NCBI GenBank assembly: GCA_021802165.1
Contig: JAKAAU010000021.1
Span: 1-11,715, forward strand
DNA length: 11,715 nt
Origin: Thermoplasmata archaeon
GTDB lineage: Archaea > Thermoplasmatota > Thermoplasmata > Thermoplasmatales > Thermoplasmataceae
Reading direction: 5' to 3'
Shown here: positions 1-6,868 of the stretch, piece by piece
Layout of the letters: the number at the start of each line of letters is the position of its first letter
Numbering within the stretch: the first letter of the stretch is position 1
Made by a program: the position numbers and the translations under genes
The notes under the pieces: generated by a model
What the model was told of the DNA's origin: nothing
Database searches by the model: none
Seen by the model: the letters and a program-made list of their open reading frames with translations, nothing else

Positions 1-19
1 AAAGGTGGTGGCACATTAT

Positions 20-334
20 TTAAACCAATGGTTTTTCTTCTATTTCCCAGCCATATAATCCGTTGTAGAGATTATAGACATTTTCAAGTCCATTTTCTTC
101 AAGAAATTTGCCGGTATAATAACTTCTGTGGCCGGAGCTGCATACAAGGACTATTTTTTTATCTTTATACTTTTTTATCAGGGAAATATCATTAAAGATA
201 TCATACATTGGTACCAGAACTGAACCATCTATATGTCCAGATTCGTATTCAAACTGCTCCCTGACATCGATGATTACGCATTCATTTTTGTTCATCATTT
301 CTGATAGCTCATCAGGAATTATGTTTAAAACCAT
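20..334 (-). CDS. Single-domain rhodanese-like protein
   Basis: A complete 104-aa protein made of one rhodanese domain. What is seen: the DVRE motif at residues 23-26, a His-Ile-Asp-Gly segment at 34-37, and the active-site loop CSSGHR at 65-70, with Cys65 as the expected persulfide-carrying cysteine and Arg70 closing the loop. A C-terminal GLYGW follows, as is usual for this family. Family knowledge: such small rhodaneses move sulfane sulfur from thiosulfate or a persulfide donor to a thiol acceptor. The true donor and acceptor cannot be told from the sequence. No signal peptide or membrane segment is visible, so it should be cytoplasmic. The ATG at 334 has a TATATAA-type box about 25 nt upstream, which fits a leaderless message and supports this start. 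It points away from the glucan genes and appears to be its own transcription unit. Confidence 0.9.
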   Translation of the reverse strand: MVLNIIPDELSEMMNKNECVIIDVREQFEYESGHIDGSVLVPMYDIFNDISLIKKYKDKKIVLVCSSGHRSYYTGKFLEENGLENVYNLYNGLYGWEIEEKPLV

Positions 335-353
335 GACATGAAATCATAAATTT

Positions 354-361
354 GTATATAA
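354..361 (-). promoter_or_regulatory. TATA box of the rhodanese gene
   Basis: On the minus strand this reads TTATATAC, centred about 24 nt before the ATG at 334. That spacing is expected for an archaeal promoter driving a leaderless transcript. Confidence 0.55.
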
Positions 362-429
362 GAATTAAAGCATTTTCAATGCTACATTACTATAAATTGC
401 CTTTTCTCAAAATTCTTCATGAAAAGGGT

Positions 430-446
430 AAAAAATTCATTAAAAA
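430..446 (-). terminator. Possible T-rich terminator for the glucoamylase gene
   Basis: On the minus strand two runs of T (five at 446-442, six at 435-430) lie about 130 nt after the glucoamylase stop codon. Archaeal termination commonly uses T-runs without a strong hairpin. The assignment rests on base composition only. Confidence 0.3.
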
Positions 447-577
447 CAGTATTTCGTTATTTTATAGAATTTCTCAACTGTATATTCATATAAAACACTT
501 TTGACTATGGGGAATAAGGTATTAATGTTAGTTTTTCATTTGCAGTTTTGTTCCTTTTAGCAATTACCTGCATAAAA

Positions 578-2491
578 TCATATTTTCTTATTCTGCGTAT
601 AAGCTGAATACTCAAGCAATGTTATCACAAGCTCAGCATGACTCCATATCAGCGGTGATACAGAATGTGGTTGACCTGTATAGGGATTTATCTGTTCAGA
701 AAATATTCCGGATTTTTGTCTGTGAGACTTCACCCATTCTATCAGTGACCATCCCCTCTCGAGATCACCTGCCTTCATGAAATATCTTGCCATCCACAGT
801 GTTGTAATTATCCATGGGTTTCCTGGCACATTAACGTCGTCCTTTATTCTCATGTAGTTGTCATTTTCGTATCTTGCTATACCCCCCACACCGTTAACCC
901 AGAGTTTTTCCATGATAGCTTCCATGGTGCTGACAACCCTGGAATCTTTGGGGTCTTTCATTCCAAAAATTACAATGGATGACAGGGCACTATCTACTGT
1001 AAAATCTGGCTTTCCATCGATTATGGCCCTTGCATATCTTCCATATTCATCTGAGTAAAACTTCTCCTCGAATGCATTATACATTCTTGTGGCAGCCTCA
1101 GAGTATTTTTTTGAGAGATCCTGATCTCCGAAAACATCGGCAAAATGTGATGCGGCTTTCAATGCAGCATATGTGGTCGATACTGTATATGCATGTATTC
1201 CGTACCTTTCTTCCCATAGATCAAATGATTCCCTTGGCAATCCATCTTCATTTACAAATCCTGTCATGAATTCTGCAGCTTTTATCACAAGATCGTCATA
1301 GAAGGGAGCAGTGAAACCTATATCATTGTATTTTCTGAAGTATTCCCAGAGTACCCAGACCAGAAGTGCGGTTTCATCTTCCTGTATGGGATATATCTCT
1401 TTTCCCCTCATAATATGTGGAAGCCAGCTGCTTGCCAGATGCCCATCCATATTGTATTTATGCTGCATATACCCCTGGCTTGAAATAAGTGAAGTTGAAA
1501 GTGAGAAGAACTGCCTGGCAGTCTGGGAATGGCCTGCTATACTGAGGGAATAAGCAGCAACTGCGGCATCTCTGGGCCACACATAATAGTAACCGTCATG
1601 GCTCATTTTTAGGATATCACTATCCGAGGATGCCGCTATAGAACCGATTATATTTGAATGGCTCTTAATAATGAAGAGAGAACGCCTGAACAGTGCATTT
1701 GTATCGGGATCAAGATTTGGTGTAACTTTTGAAGACCATAACTCCCAATAATTTGTTGTTCTGCGCTCAAGCTTTTTTAAATATTCCAGATTTATATTGC
1801 CTTTTATCTGTGATATTTCCTTATAGCTCTCTCCGGCAACAATATAATAATAAACCGAGAACTTTTTACCCGGATCGATATCCACGGAATGGCGTAAAAC
1901 TGAATCCACAGATCCAATAGAAACTGGATTCATGGATAGTTCATTATCCTCAGCATCCTTCCATGTCCCCTTTAACACACCTGTATCTTTTACCCCTGTA
2001 GCATACTGATCCATAGTTTTATTATTTTCATCCAGGGTAGATGCCAGAAAATATCTATTTTCTTTGTAATGCACAATGCCATCCAGCTCAGGATATAAAG
2101 CCGCCGTATCTCCAATATCATTCCCGTAAATATAGAAATTCTGATGAAAGAATAATTTAATATTTCTTCTGGTATTCCCCGTGTTTGAAATGTTTATATG
2201 TCTTATATAAATATTTTTGTAAATATCCACAATATCACGACTTTCAAAATCTATCCCAGACATAGGATAAAATACTGTACCCACCATGGTATGATCAAAA
2301 TAATCCATAAATTTTAAATGGTTCCTATCTAACCACAAAAAATTGTTATCAATAGAAATACCGTACATAAACGGATGACCGCTTGAATGGTTCTCAGATG
2401 CATATTTTGAATAATAAAAGTCTGTTATCCTGTAATCTTCATCAAATGTCAGTAACATTCTACCATTTCCCAGGGGGAGGTATCTTACCAT
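578..2491 (-). CDS. GH15 family glucoamylase (glucan 1,4-alpha-glucosidase)
   Basis: A complete 637-aa protein with the two-part architecture of prokaryotic GH15 enzymes: an N-terminal beta-sandwich domain (about 1-250) and a C-terminal (alpha/alpha)6 catalytic barrel (about 265-630). Visible family motifs are YYYVWPRDAA (301-310), PRESFDLWEER (419-429), which contains the general acid at Glu427/428, and WSHAE (616-620), with Glu620 as the likely general base. The family releases beta-glucose from the non-reducing ends of alpha-1,4 chains by inversion. No signal peptide is visible, so it probably acts inside the cell on glycogen or maltodextrins. It diverges from the debranching enzyme/glycosyltransferase/GH57 operon, which supports an alpha-glucan role. 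An alternative is trehalase activity: some Thermoplasma GH15 proteins have been shown to be trehalases, and motifs alone do not exclude it here. Confidence 0.92.
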   Translation of the reverse strand: MVRYLPLGNGRMLLTFDEDYRITDFYYSKYASENHSSGHPFMYGISIDNNFLWLDRNHLKFMDYFDHTMVGTVFYPMSGIDFESRDIVDIYKNIYIRHINISNTGNTRRNIKLFFHQNFYIYGNDIGDTAALYPELDGIVHYKENRYFLASTLDENNKTMDQYATGVKDTGVLKGTWKDAEDNELSMNPVSIGSVDSVLRHSVDIDPGKKFSVYYYIVAGESYKEISQIKGNINLEYLKKLERRTTNYWELWSSKVTPNLDPDTNALFRRSLFIIKSHSNIIGSIAASSDSDILKMSHDGYYYVWPRDAAVAAYSLSIAGHSQTARQFFSLSTSLISSQGYMQHKYNMDGHLASSWLPHIMRGKEIYPIQEDETALLVWVLWEYFRKYNDIGFTAPFYDDLVIKAAEFMTGFVNEDGLPRESFDLWEERYGIHAYTVSTTYAALKAASHFADVFGDQDLSKKYSEAATRMYNAFEEKFYSDEYGRYARAIIDGKPDFTVDSALSSIVIFGMKDPKDSRVVSTMEAIMEKLWVNGVGGIARYENDNYMRIKDDVNVPGNPWIITTLWMARYFMKAGDLERGWSLIEWVKSHRQKSGIFSEQINPYTGQPHSVSPLIWSHAELVITLLEYSAYTQNKKI

Positions 2492-2501
2492 GGTACCATA
2501 T

Positions 2502-2515
2502 AACTATATTTAGTT
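2502..2515. promoter_or_regulatory. Palindromic operator candidate at the glucoamylase start
   Basis: The 14-bp sequence AACTATATTTAGTT is an inverted repeat with six of seven pairs matching. It lies just between the presumed TATA-like box and the glucoamylase ATG, where a bound repressor could block initiation. No regulator is identified, and an AT-rich palindrome of this size can arise by chance. Confidence 0.25.
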
Positions 2516-2520
2516 TAAAA
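2513..2520 (-). promoter_or_regulatory. Possible TATA-like box of the glucoamylase gene
   Basis: On the minus strand this reads TTTTAAAC, centred about 25 nt before the ATG at 2491. It is a weaker match than the other boxes in this window, and the adjoining AAATATAG is an alternative. Confidence 0.35.
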
Positions 2521-2586
2521 CCTTTCTGTAATGATATATTATGACTCTAAATTTATATTATCTTTTCAGGGGCAATCCCAGCAATG

Positions 2587-2598
2587 TTTATTAATAAA
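2587..2598 (+). promoter_or_regulatory. TATA box of the glycogen operon
   Basis: TTTATTAATAAA is centred about 22-23 nt before the ATG at 2615, so transcription would begin at or very near the start codon. No Shine-Dalgarno site is seen ahead of this first gene, which fits a leaderless message. Confidence 0.5.
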
Positions 2599-2614
2599 GT
2601 AACGTTATGATTTT

Positions 2615-4447
2615 ATGAACAGTAATCAGGAATGGTTGCTTGCTAATTCCCGTGGTTCCTATTCCTCTTCTACAGTATCATTTGCAAATACAAGAACCTA
2701 TCACGGGCTGTTAGTTATATCGAATACTGATAATTATCAGAGATATGTTATTCTTTCTAAACTTTTTGAAGAAATTAAATTTTACGGGAAAATTTATAGC
2801 CTTGACACAAATTATTATCCTAGCGTAGTTTATCCAACTGGATATCAGTACATAGATGAATACTCGATTTTTCCATTTCCCGTTATTAACTATACCCTTG
2901 GCGGCCAGCCAGTTAAAAAATCTGTAGTAATGGATCCTGATTCCGATACTGTAATTATAAGATATGAATTTAATGAAAAAATCCCAGAATCTCTGACATT
3001 ATTCCCCCTTCTTGCCTTCAGGAATTTTCACAGTGTTATAAAAACCGGTGAAAAGCAATTTACTTATTCAGAATCCAACAAATCCTTTGATTTCACTGAT
3101 GGAAATTTTACATTACATATATCAAAAACCGGGACATTAACACATACTGGCTACTGGTATTACAACCTGAGGTATCCTGTGGAGGAAGAAAGGGGAACAA
3201 ACAGCATGGAAGACCTTTACAATCCTGGAAAAATAAACATAAATCCTCTTAAAAATATAGTTGATGTAAAAATTACCACGGAAGAAAATCCAACACCGGA
3301 CTTTGATGAAATTAGAGATAAGATTATGAAAAGGGAGAACATTAAAGAGAAAAATCCAGCGATTAAAGCGCTCAGGATTACCTCTAATAATTTTATATTG
3401 AATGATGACTTAATAGCAGGTTTTCACTGGTTTGGGCCGTGGACCCGGGATACTTTTATTTCAATGCCCGGGCTGGTACTTTTACCCAAAAATTTTGATC
3501 TGGCCAGAGGGATATTCAATAATTATGCACGAAAAATGAAAAATGGGCTCATTCCCAATAATGCCTATACCGATGGCTTTTACCGTTCTGCTGATGCTTC
3601 TCTGTGGTTCATATATGCTCTCTATAAATATTATTATTATTCACAGGATAAAGATTTTATTTCCGGAATTTACTCCAGAATAAAAAGCATTGTTAATGCA
3701 TATTTCAACGGTAATGATGATTTTTATCTTGATGGAAAGTTCATACATATAACTGTGGACCAGATGACGTGGATGGACGGAATGAGCGGAGGTGTATCAT
3801 TTACACCTAGACTTGGAAAACCTATTGAAATAAATGCTCTATGGTATAATGCGCTGAAATCGTATTCATATTTATCCGGAATAACCGGCAACCATGTGGA
3901 GGAATTTGTTACAGACATTTTATCATCATTTAACAAAAAATTCATGGAAAAATATCTTGTTGATGGTAAAATTGCAGACATTGTAGAACCTCTGGACACA
4001 TCTTTCCGTCCGAATTTTCTGTTTGCCTATTCATTGCCTTATAAATTGCTGGACAATCCATATTTTCTCCAGAAGGCAGAAAAAGAACTGGCAACACCAT
4101 ATGGAATCAGAACCTTATCTCCCGAAGATCCGAAGTTTAAAGGGATTTATTCAGGGAATCAGTATAACAGGGATAGTGCATATCATAATGGAACTGTATG
4201 GCCATGGCTTACCGGTCCATATATAACGGCAATGGTGAATAATGGCAGTAATCCTGATGATCTTCTAAGATACTTTTCTCCACTGTTCTCCATGCACAGT
4301 GTGCCAGAAATATTCGACGGAACGAATCCAGGAACTCCCAAAGGCTGTATGATGCAGGCATGGAGCTATGGGGAATTAATCAGATCATATTATGAAGATT
4401 TAAGAAAGCAACAGAGAACTCAAGTTTCAGGGAGTGTTACATCTTGA
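2615..4447 (+). CDS. Glycogen debranching enzyme (amylo-alpha-1,6-glucosidase)
   Basis: A complete 610-aa protein with the prokaryotic/archaeal debranching enzyme layout. The N-terminal domain (about 1-225) opens with EWLLANSRGSYSSSTV and the hallmark ANTRTYHGLL (24-33). The C-terminal (alpha/alpha)6 domain (about 250-595) carries FGPWTRDTFISMPGL (273-287), TWMDG (385-389) with Asp388 a likely catalytic residue, GKPIEINALWYNAL (401-414) and NGTVWPW (525-531). The family hydrolyses alpha-1,6 branch points in glycogen or limit dextrins. No signal peptide is visible. The start is supported by the family-typical N-terminus and a TATA box about 22-23 nt upstream. It is the first gene of an operon: its TGA stop overlaps the TTG start of the glycosyltransferase gene, so the two are probably translationally coupled. 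Confidence 0.93.
   Translation: MNSNQEWLLANSRGSYSSSTVSFANTRTYHGLLVISNTDNYQRYVILSKLFEEIKFYGKIYSLDTNYYPSVVYPTGYQYIDEYSIFPFPVINYTLGGQPVKKSVVMDPDSDTVIIRYEFNEKIPESLTLFPLLAFRNFHSVIKTGEKQFTYSESNKSFDFTDGNFTLHISKTGTLTHTGYWYYNLRYPVEEERGTNSMEDLYNPGKININPLKNIVDVKITTEENPTPDFDEIRDKIMKRENIKEKNPAIKALRITSNNFILNDDLIAGFHWFGPWTRDTFISMPGLVLLPKNFDLARGIFNNYARKMKNGLIPNNAYTDGFYRSADASLWFIYALYKYYYYSQDKDFISGIYSRIKSIVNAYFNGNDDFYLDGKFIHITVDQMTWMDGMSGGVSFTPRLGKPIEINALWYNALKSYSYLSGITGNHVEEFVTDILSSFNKKFMEKYLVDGKIADIVEPLDTSFRPNFLFAYSLPYKLLDNPYFLQKAEKELATPYGIRTLSPEDPKFKGIYSGNQYNRDSAYHNGTVWPWLTGPYITAMVNNGSNPDDLLRYFSPLFSMHSVPEIFDGTNPGTPKGCMMQAWSYGELIRSYYEDLRKQQRTQVSGSVTS
4430..4436 (+). promoter_or_regulatory. Shine-Dalgarno site before the TTG-start glycosyltransferase
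   Basis: GGGAGTG lies in the end of the debranching gene, about 7 nt before the TTG at 4444. It supports TTG as a real internal start, since the next in-frame ATG would remove the conserved nucleotide-sugar fold N-terminus. Confidence 0.55.
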
Positions 4448-5562
4448 AAGTTGCAGTAATAGGATGGGAGCTTCCTCCTGCATTCTCCGGAGGCCTTGGA
4501 ATACACACATATAATGTATTTTCAATACTGGGGAAAATAATTCCAGTTGATATATATATCCCGGATATGGGGTATTCATTTCCACATTATCCTTTCAATG
4601 TCAGGACTGTAAAAATAAAATCCGGAATATCCGGAAATGTTTACTCGCATGTAACAAACTTTATTGATGCTGTTAACGATTATAATGAAAAGGTGGTTGA
4701 AAATTTCAAACCGGACGGTGTAGCACTGGTACACTGCCACGACTGGATAACGTTCAGTGCAGGCATTGAAATAAAGAAGCGGTATAATATTCCACTGGTT
4801 GTAACGTTTCATAGTACAGAATTTGATAGGTCTGCGTACTTCAATCCCCAGGAATCCATAATGAAAATAGAAGCTCAGGGAGCCACAGAAGCTGATGCCG
4901 TAATTACGGTATCAAATCTTACCAGAGATGTGGTAGCCCAGAATTATCATATAAATCCGGATAAGATAACCACCGTATACAACGGTGTAAAGGCATCGGC
5001 CTATGCACAGGGACAGGCACTCAACAGGGAAAGGCAGGTACTTTACTTCGGAAGGGTAACCAGCCAGAAAGGTCCCAAATTTTTCATGGAAATGGCAAGA
5101 AAAGCCCTTGAATATGAAGATAATATAAGATTTGTAATGGCCGGAACTGGGGATTTGCTGGATGATATGAAAAGATATGCAGAATATTATAATATGGATG
5201 ACAAATTTCATTTTCCAGGATTTGTGGAATTCCACAAAGCTATTGAATATTATAAAAGTTCTTCTGTATTTGTAATACCATCGGTTTCTGAGCCATTTGG
5301 AATAACCGTGCTGGAATCCATGGTATCCGGAACTCCTGTGGTGATGAGCAGAACTACCGGAGTCGGTGAAGCAATAAATAATGCGTTGAAAACGGACTTC
5401 TGGGATACGGATGTGATGTCATCATATGTGGTTTCCATACTTAACCACGGAAGCCTTATGGATACACTATCAGTATATGGAAAATACGAGGGCATGTCAT
5501 TCACATGGGAAAAATCCGCAATGAAAACGTTGGAGGTTTACAGATCTGTATGGAAAATATAA
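4444..5562 (+). CDS. Glycosyltransferase, glycogen synthase-like (GT-B fold)
   Basis: A 372-aa GT-B glycosyltransferase. The N-terminal half (about 1-180) begins with a Rossmann strand and a SGGLG loop (15-19), similar in place to the KxGGL loop of glycogen synthases. It also has the HCHDW motif (97-101). The C-terminal half carries GRVTSQKG (203-210), with Arg204 and Lys209 expected to bind the nucleotide phosphates, and the E-x7-E motif EPFGITVLE (283-291). At 372 aa it is shorter than bacterial glycogen synthase. The family moves glucose from a nucleotide sugar to an acceptor. Chain elongation of glycogen is inferred from its position between a debranching enzyme and a GH57 enzyme, not shown by sequence. 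Its start is TTG, overlapping the previous stop as TTGA. Another alpha-glucosyl transfer role is possible. Confidence 0.85.
   Translation: MKVAVIGWELPPAFSGGLGIHTYNVFSILGKIIPVDIYIPDMGYSFPHYPFNVRTVKIKSGISGNVYSHVTNFIDAVNDYNEKVVENFKPDGVALVHCHDWITFSAGIEIKKRYNIPLVVTFHSTEFDRSAYFNPQESIMKIEAQGATEADAVITVSNLTRDVVAQNYHINPDKITTVYNGVKASAYAQGQALNRERQVLYFGRVTSQKGPKFFMEMARKALEYEDNIRFVMAGTGDLLDDMKRYAEYYNMDDKFHFPGFVEFHKAIEYYKSSSVFVIPSVSEPFGITVLESMVSGTPVVMSRTTGVGEAINNALKTDFWDTDVMSSYVVSILNHGSLMDTLSVYGKYEGMSFTWEKSAMKTLEVYRSVWKI
5532..5537 (+). promoter_or_regulatory. Shine-Dalgarno site deciding the GH57 start
   Basis: GGAGGT lies 12 nt before the ATG at 5550. It favours that ATG over the upstream in-frame ATG at 5505, which would add 15 residues without resemblance to the family. 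Confidence 0.6.
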
Positions 5563-6668
5563 TCTTTTACTTTGAGCTTCACCAGCCTTTCCGGCTCAGG
5601 CCACTTAGGATGCAGGATCAAATAAGTCCTGAACAAATTTTCTGGGAAGAAAAAAATCAGGAAATCTTCAAAAGGATCTCAGAAAATGCGTACATACCAG
5701 CAACAAAAAGCTTTATGGAAAGCGGTATACACTCAACATTCTCACTATCCGGAACATTCATTGAACAGGCATTGAAGTACCATCCGGAAACCATTGATGT
5801 AATCGATGACTATGTAAAATCTGGTCTCTGCGAATTAATGAGTGAAACATATTTTCATTCACTCTCATCCATATGGGATGAGGAAGAGTTTGTATCCCAG
5901 GTGGATGACCAGAGGAAACTCATAAAAGATACATTCAATTATGTTCCGGAATCATTCAGAAATACCGAACTCATTTACAATAACCGGATAGCTGAAATTG
6001 CAGGAAATCTTGGCTTCAAAAATATTATAACCGAGGGAACAGATGATGTTATAAAAGATCATAATCCCAATTACAGATATCTTGCACCATCTGGAATAAA
6101 CCTCTATATGAGGAACTACTCTATGAGTGATAATATATCATTCAGATTTTCCAATGACAAGTGGTCAGGCTATCCTCTGACCGCGGAGAAATTCATTAAG
6201 TGGGTTACAGAAAGTCCCGGTGATATTATGAATCTATTTATGGATTATGAAACATTCGGCGAGCATCAGAAAAAGGAGACAGGTATTTTTGAGTTTATTA
6301 AATATCTTCCAAAATATATGGAAGAAAATGGGTTAACCTCAATTAATGTAAAGGAAATATCAAAACACCATAAAGCGATGGGGACTGTAAGCATAGATAA
6401 AACAATTTCATGGGCCGATACGGGAAGAGATTTATCTGCATGGTTGGGTAATTCGATGCAAAAAGATGCCTTTGAGCGTTTAAAATCCTGTAATTATAAT
6501 GGTAATAATAAAATATGGGGATATTTGCAAACATCGGATTTAATTTATTATATGTCCATGGGAAACCCTGAGGATTTCAGCGTTCACCAGTATTTTAATC
6601 CCTATCGGTCACCTTATCTTGCCTTTATTTACTATATGTTTGCCATGGATATTCTATGCAAGAAATAA
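5550..6668 (+). CDS. GH57 family alpha-amylase / glucanotransferase
   Basis: A 372-aa GH57 enzyme. The conserved regions appear in order from the chosen ATG: HQPF (11-14), SGLCELMSETY (91-101), FRNTELIYN (136-144) with Glu140 as the expected nucleophile, and MDYETFGEHQ (231-240) with Asp232 as the expected acid/base. A final conserved helical segment follows. Family knowledge: GH57 enzymes are retaining alpha-amylases, 4-alpha-glucanotransferases or branching enzymes. This short form without a C-terminal extension best fits the archaeal alpha-amylase group, but the exact reaction cannot be read from sequence. No signal peptide is visible. The start at 5550 overlaps the end of the glycosyltransferase gene by 13 nt and has a good Shine-Dalgarno site. 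It is the last gene of the glycogen operon. Confidence 0.9.
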   Translation: MENIIFYFELHQPFRLRPLRMQDQISPEQIFWEEKNQEIFKRISENAYIPATKSFMESGIHSTFSLSGTFIEQALKYHPETIDVIDDYVKSGLCELMSETYFHSLSSIWDEEEFVSQVDDQRKLIKDTFNYVPESFRNTELIYNNRIAEIAGNLGFKNIITEGTDDVIKDHNPNYRYLAPSGINLYMRNYSMSDNISFRFSNDKWSGYPLTAEKFIKWVTESPGDIMNLFMDYETFGEHQKKETGIFEFIKYLPKYMEENGLTSINVKEISKHHKAMGTVSIDKTISWADTGRDLSAWLGNSMQKDAFERLKSCNYNGNNKIWGYLQTSDLIYYMSMGNPEDFSVHQYFNPYRSPYLAFIYYMFAMDILCKK

Positions 6669-6670
6669 GG

Positions 6671-6688
6671 TAATACCTGTATTATTTT
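6671..6688 (+). terminator. Possible terminator of the glycogen operon
   Basis: Two bases after the GH57 stop codon there is a perfect inverted repeat, TAATAC-CT-GTATTA, followed at once by four T. It could form a small hairpin with a T-tract, but the stem is short and AT-rich, so this is tentative. Confidence 0.35.
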
Positions 6689-6744
6689 ACATATGAATAT
6701 TGAAAATACATCTAAAATGGAAAATATTTAACTTTATCATTCTC

Positions 6745-6749
6745 AAAAA
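6745..6749 (-). terminator. Possible T-run terminator after tRNA-Leu
   Basis: On the minus strand a run of five T lies about 35 nt after the 3' end of the tRNA gene. Archaeal tRNA genes often end in such a run. No hairpin is needed or seen. Confidence 0.35.
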
Positions 6750-6783
6750 TCAATCATTTAATAGTACTGACAAGGCCAAATAA

Positions 6784-6868
6784 TGCGGAGAGTGGGATTT
6801 GAACCCACGAATCCCTGCGGAAATGGACCCTGAATCCATCGCCTTTGTCCTAGCTCGGCAATCTCCGC
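6784..6868 (-). tRNA. tRNA-Leu (anticodon CAG)
   Basis: An 85-nt type II tRNA read on the minus strand. The acceptor stem GCGGAGA pairs perfectly with TCTCCGC, followed by discriminator A. The D stem is GCC/GGC. The anticodon stem ATGGA/TCCAT encloses the loop TTCAGGG, giving anticodon CAG for the leucine codon CUG. A 14-nt variable region fits a leucine tRNA. The T arm is GTGGG-TTCAAAT-CCCAC. CCA is not encoded and no intron is seen. The first 19 nt of the tRNA also encode the end of the alkyltransferase-endonuclease V gene on the same strand. No strong separate promoter is visible, only a weak TTCATAATG around 6886-6896, so part of the supply may come from read-through of the upstream gene. 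Confidence 0.97.

Larger units (their letters stand above)
335..577. other. Non-coding gap between rhodanese and glucoamylase genes
   Basis: This 243-bp AT-rich stretch holds the rhodanese promoter at its left end and the 3' flank of the glucoamylase gene at its right end. The longest readable frames are under about 20 codons. A weak inverted repeat (CCTTTTC at 400-406, GAAAAGG at 421-427) is present. I see no RNA gene or conserved motif in it. Confidence 0.6.

Noticed and set aside
400..427. Inverted repeat CCTTTTC / GAAAAGG as a terminator or small RNA
   Set aside because: The 14-nt loop and AT-rich arms make it weak, and it is not followed by a T-tract in the minus-strand direction where a terminator would be needed.
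4912..5235. 107-codon open frame antisense to the glycosyltransferase gene
   Set aside because: It is opposite conserved motifs of the GT-B domain, with no promoter or family resemblance.
5505..5549. Upstream in-frame ATG that would lengthen the GH57 protein by 15 residues
   Set aside because: The extra residues do not resemble the family, and the HQP motif normally lies near the N-terminus. A GGAGGT site 12 nt before 5550 supports the later start.
6671..6682. 12-nt match GTAATACCTGTA shared with the HAD gene near 11346
   Set aside because: It is short, AT-rich and within coding sequence at the second site. It is best explained as coincidence, not a repeat element.
6784..6868. tRNA-Leu as an integration (attachment) site
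   Set aside because: No integrase gene, no repeated copy of the tRNA end and no foreign-looking block is visible on either side within the window.
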